Part shown: piece by piece, positions 62,498-64,000 of the stretch | How the letters are laid out: the number at the start of each line of letters is the position of its first letter | Position numbering within the stretch: the first letter of the stretch is position 1 | Source: Sphingobium sp. | Lineage (GTDB): Bacteria > Pseudomonadota > Alphaproteobacteria > Sphingomonadales > Sphingomonadaceae | Assembly: GCA_022652485.1 (NCBI GenBank) | Contig: JALCRK010000008.1 | Span: 1-64,000, forward strand | Direction of reading: 5' to 3' | DNA length: 64,000 nt | Notes under the pieces: model-generated | Told to the model about the DNA's origin: nothing | Databases searched by the model: none | The model's input: the letters and a program-made list of their open reading frames with translations, nothing else | Made by a program: the position numbers and the translations under genes

Positions 62498-63270
62498 TGC
62501 AGCCCGGCAGGCGCCTCTCCCTTCTGCTCATCCTGCCGCTGCTGGGCCTCGCGCTCGGTGGCGCGAGCACGCCGCTGCTGGTGCCGGACGTGTCGCAGCG
62601 CCAGATCGACATTCAATACAGCTTCAAGGGCGCGGAGCTGCTGCTGTTCGGGGCGATCATCTACCCCGGCGGCCGCCCTCCGAACACCCGGACCGACGTC
62701 GTCGTCGTGCTGAAAGGTCCGGAACAGCAGATCCGTATGCGCGAAAAACGGAAGATCGCCGGCATCTGGGTTAATGCCGACAGCCTGCAATTCCAGTCCG
62801 CCCCCAGCTTTTACGCGCTTGCGAGTTCGCGCCCGATCAAGGACATCGCCGACGATCGCACCGCCGCGATCTACGAACTGGGCATCGACAATATCCAGCT
62901 TTCGCCCACATCCTTCACCGACAGCGCAGAGATCAGCCGGTTCGAAAACGGCCTTGTCGACCTGCAAAAGCGCAAGGGCCTGTTCGTGCAGGCGCCGGGT
63001 ACGGTCGAGATCACAGATGGCGTCCTTTATCGCGCCCATCTGCCGCTCTCCGCGCGCGCCGTGGTGGGCAACTACACCGCGGAAACCTTCCTGATCCAGA
63101 ATGGCCGCGTCGTCGCGGCCGCCGTACGCGACATCGATGTGCGCAAATCGGGGCTGGAGCGGTTCGTCGCCAACGCGGCACAGGACTGGTCGCTGCTGTA
63201 CGGGTTGGCCGCGATGGCGGTCGCGGTGCTGATGGGCATCCTCGCGGGCTGGATCGGCCGGAGATTGTAA
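62494..63270 (+). CDS. TIGR02186-family periplasmic/membrane protein
   Basis: This 258-residue protein has an N-terminal signal (about 8-24), a periplasmic beta-rich domain (LVPDVSQRQIDIQYSFKGAE ... LLLFGAI) and a C-terminal anchor (about 232-254, LLYGLAAMAVAVLMGILAGWI). I recognise it as the TIGR02186 family found next to TauE/SafE exporters in alphaproteobacteria. Its molecular role is unknown; membership in the exporter complex is inferred from overlap and repeated pairing. Confidence 0.85.
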   Translation: MMQPGRRLSLLLILPLLGLALGGASTPLLVPDVSQRQIDIQYSFKGAELLLFGAIIYPGGRPPNTRTDVVVVLKGPEQQIRMREKRKIAGIWVNADSLQFQSAPSFYALASSRPIKDIADDRTAAIYELGIDNIQLSPTSFTDSAEISRFENGLVDLQKRKGLFVQAPGTVEITDGVLYRAHLPLSARAVVGNYTAETFLIQNGRVVAAAVRDIDVRKSGLERFVANAAQDWSLLYGLAAMAVAVLMGILAGWIGRRL

Positions 63271-63387
63271 ATCCATCGCGCCCGAATATTTCCGCCGATA
63301 TTTCGCGTCGTCTAAAACTCTTCTTTACCTTGTTTCTCTATTTCGGTGGAGCCGCATCGTGCGGAGCAGTGGGCGCAGGATATTCTT

Positions 63388-64000
63388 ATGAACGACATGA
63401 CGGGCACTTTTTCGCTGGCATCGCAGCTTCGCGCCGCGAAGGCCGAGGCTCCCGGCCAAGTGCCCCAGCAGGTAGACGAGATCGGCTTCGTCTTTCAGAT
63501 CTCCGGGAGCAGCTCGCAGATATTGATCGATCTGAAAAGCATAGAGACCCTCGGCGAGCACCCCGATCCCTGCATCGCGATGACCGGCCAGGTCGGCAGC
63601 CAGGTGAAGATGCGGCTGGGCAGCATGTGGATCATCGCCAATATCCGCTCCATGGTGCTCGATCGCCGCGATCCTTCCCGGGTGGTCGCGGATATCGACT
63701 TTCTGGGCGAGGGCAACGAACAATTCGGCACCGGCCGCATTGCCAACTTCCGCCGCGGCGTGACCCGCTATCCCACACCCGGAACCGAAATCTACCCGGT
63801 ATCAAGCGCCGACATGGACCAGATCTACGCCGCCAGCGACATGCCGCACGTGCAGATCGGGACGGTCTATCCCACCACCCACACCCGCGCCGCCCTCTAT
63901 GTCGACGCGCTGCTCGGCAAGCACTTCGCGCTGCTGGGATCGACCGGCACCGGCAAATCGACCTCGGCGGCGCTCATCCTGCACCGTATCTGCGATCAGT
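63388..64000 (+). CDS. HerA-like P-loop ATPase, cut by the window end
   Basis: An ATG at 63388 opens a frame that is still open at the window end (204 codons). The N-terminal part (about 30-150) is beta-rich and fits the HAS-barrel that precedes HerA/FtsK-type motors (IGFVFQISGSSSQILIDL). Walker A follows at about 190-197: GSTGTGKST. Similar ATPases move DNA, some within HerA-NurA or defence pairs; the rest of the gene and its neighbour are needed to decide. Its 117-base leader is AT-rich compared with the surroundings. Confidence 0.75.
   Translation, partial: MNDMTGTFSLASQLRAAKAEAPGQVPQQVDEIGFVFQISGSSSQILIDLKSIETLGEHPDPCIAMTGQVGSQVKMRLGSMWIIANIRSMVLDRRDPSRVVADIDFLGEGNEQFGTGRIANFRRGVTRYPTPGTEIYPVSSADMDQIYAASDMPHVQIGTVYPTTHTRAALYVDALLGKHFALLGSTGTGKSTSAALILHRICDQ

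Overview
The window reads as a chromosomal segment of a GC-rich alphaproteobacterium, most likely a sphingomonad (Sphingomonadales). This is inferred from the gene families and their order: an lgt / MidA-type methyltransferase / pgeF operon, an MCE lipid-transport operon with the same gene order as linKLMN of Sphingobium, a DmeF-type metal exporter beside crtI, a short HisN phosphatase, and intergenic palindromes of a kind common in alphaproteobacteria. No species can be named from the sequence alone. Coding density is very high. No stretch longer than about 300 bases lacks a gene, and no rRNA, CRISPR array, prophage or integrase was seen.

Layout. 1-1.15 kb: mobile DNA, the 3' tail of one IS481-type transposase gene interrupted by a second, intact IS481-type transposase. 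1.35-9.2 kb: an SDR-type epimerase, pepN, a four-gene MCE transporter (permease with STAS domain, ATPase, MCE protein, lipoprotein) and a HAD phosphatase. 9.3-12.2 kb: lgt, methyltransferase, pgeF. 12.3-15.4 kb: a marR-emrA-emrB drug-efflux operon. 15.5-26.3 kb: a chemotaxis cluster with two receptors, STAS protein, cheA, cheR, cheB, cheD, cheY, cheW, a second cheB-like gene that has lost its catalytic His, and a small protein with a CheZ/CheT-like DxxxQ motif. 26.3-33.3 kb: map, a GFA-family protein, a CinA N-terminal-type protein, a TPR/GT41 glycosyltransferase, and a diiron oxygenase with its ferredoxin reductase behind a TetR-like operator, then tRNA-Thr(GGT). 33.4-43.9 kb: a 45-residue protein, an orphan molybdenum hydroxylase large subunit, mrp, hflKC, degP, a DUF853 ATPase and an orphan TonB. 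43.9-53.6 kb: gltX, nadE, prs, hisN and rpmI-rplT-pheS-pheT. 53.6-64 kb: a LOG-family protein, crtI, dmeF, a MipA/OmpV protein, nhaA, an NfrB-like processive glycosyltransferase with an overlapping putative outer-membrane barrel gene, a TauE/SafE exporter with its TIGR02186 partner, and an ATPase cut by the window end.

The least ordinary points are: (1) the chemotaxis cluster, with an apparently esterase-dead CheB paralogue followed by a possible CheT/CheZ-like phosphatase; (2) a compact NfrB-like glycan-synthesis/export pair; (3) an uncharacterised diiron oxygenase pair with a palindrome laid across its promoter; (4) an orphan IorB-like hydroxylase in which the usual catalytic Glu is Gln; and (5) two dispersed palindromic repeat families with different placement, one just 5' of start codons and one between convergent genes. 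All functional statements rest on reading motifs and gene order by eye; no database search was run.
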